Of a stretch of DNA of 14,638 bases, positions 14,627 through 14,638 are shown piece after piece; positions within the stretch are counted from its first letter, which is position 1; each line of letters begins with the position of its first letter. The stretch comes from Desulfuromonas sp. SDB. Its GTDB lineage: Bacteria; SDB-A. The notes beneath the pieces are model-generated. The model did no database searches, was not told the origin of the DNA, and saw nothing but the letters and a program-made list of their open reading frames with translations. Where the stretch lies: positions 1-14,638 of the forward strand of contig LKUE01000328.1 in NCBI GenBank assembly GCA_001412365.1, read 5' to 3'. Both the position numbers and the translations under genes were made by a program.

Positions 14627-14638
14627 CCCATCATTACT

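Overview
The window looks like the chromosome of a diderm (Gram-negative-type), AT-rich bacterium. It encodes several predicted lipoproteins, proteins with outer-membrane beta-barrel character, an OmpA-type peptidoglycan-anchoring domain and a TonB C-terminal domain. Intergenic DNA is very AT-rich, ribosome-binding sites are mostly strong AGGAGG types, and rho and rpmE are adjacent. The many unfamiliar envelope proteins suggest an uncultivated or sparsely studied lineage, perhaps of the FCB type or a candidate phylum such as Cloacimonadota. That placement is a guess and not read from a marker. There are no tRNA or rRNA genes, CRISPR arrays or mobile elements that I can see.

Layout. The two halves are divergent around 6599-6711. 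The left half is on the minus strand. In transcription order it holds an unrecognised 255-aa cytoplasmic protein (5831-6598), rho with a long disordered N-terminus (4083-5657), rpmE with a GTG start (3679-3906), a peptide-binding-type lipoprotein fused to a TonB C-terminal domain (1192-3594), and a membrane-anchored protein with a pilin-like but uncleavable N-terminus (48-1091). A perfect hairpin terminator at 1-29 ends this side.

The right half is on the plus strand and holds two tight operons. The first (6712-11097) encodes a 174-aa helical protein, an SPFH protein with three double zinc ribbons (YdjI / 'virion core protein' type), a small exported beta-rich protein, a lipoprotein, and an ArsB/NhaD/CitM-superfamily transporter. 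Its genes overlap by one base, abut, or sit 5 bases apart. The second (11200-14584) starts from a good sigma70-like promoter. It encodes an OmpA-family barrel protein with two carboxypeptidase-regulatory-like domains, a second exported beta-rich protein, and a lipoprotein whose start overlaps the gene before it. A textbook terminator at 14595-14626 closes it.

Function as a whole. Apart from Rho and bL31, the content points to the cell envelope. The two best candidates for something undescribed are the substrate-binding-protein/TonB fusion, which would put a ligand-binding domain and a TonB-type receptor contact in one lipid-anchored chain, and the SPFH-zinc-ribbon operon that ends in an ion-transporter-superfamily permease. 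All family assignments were made by eye from sequence motifs; no database search was run.
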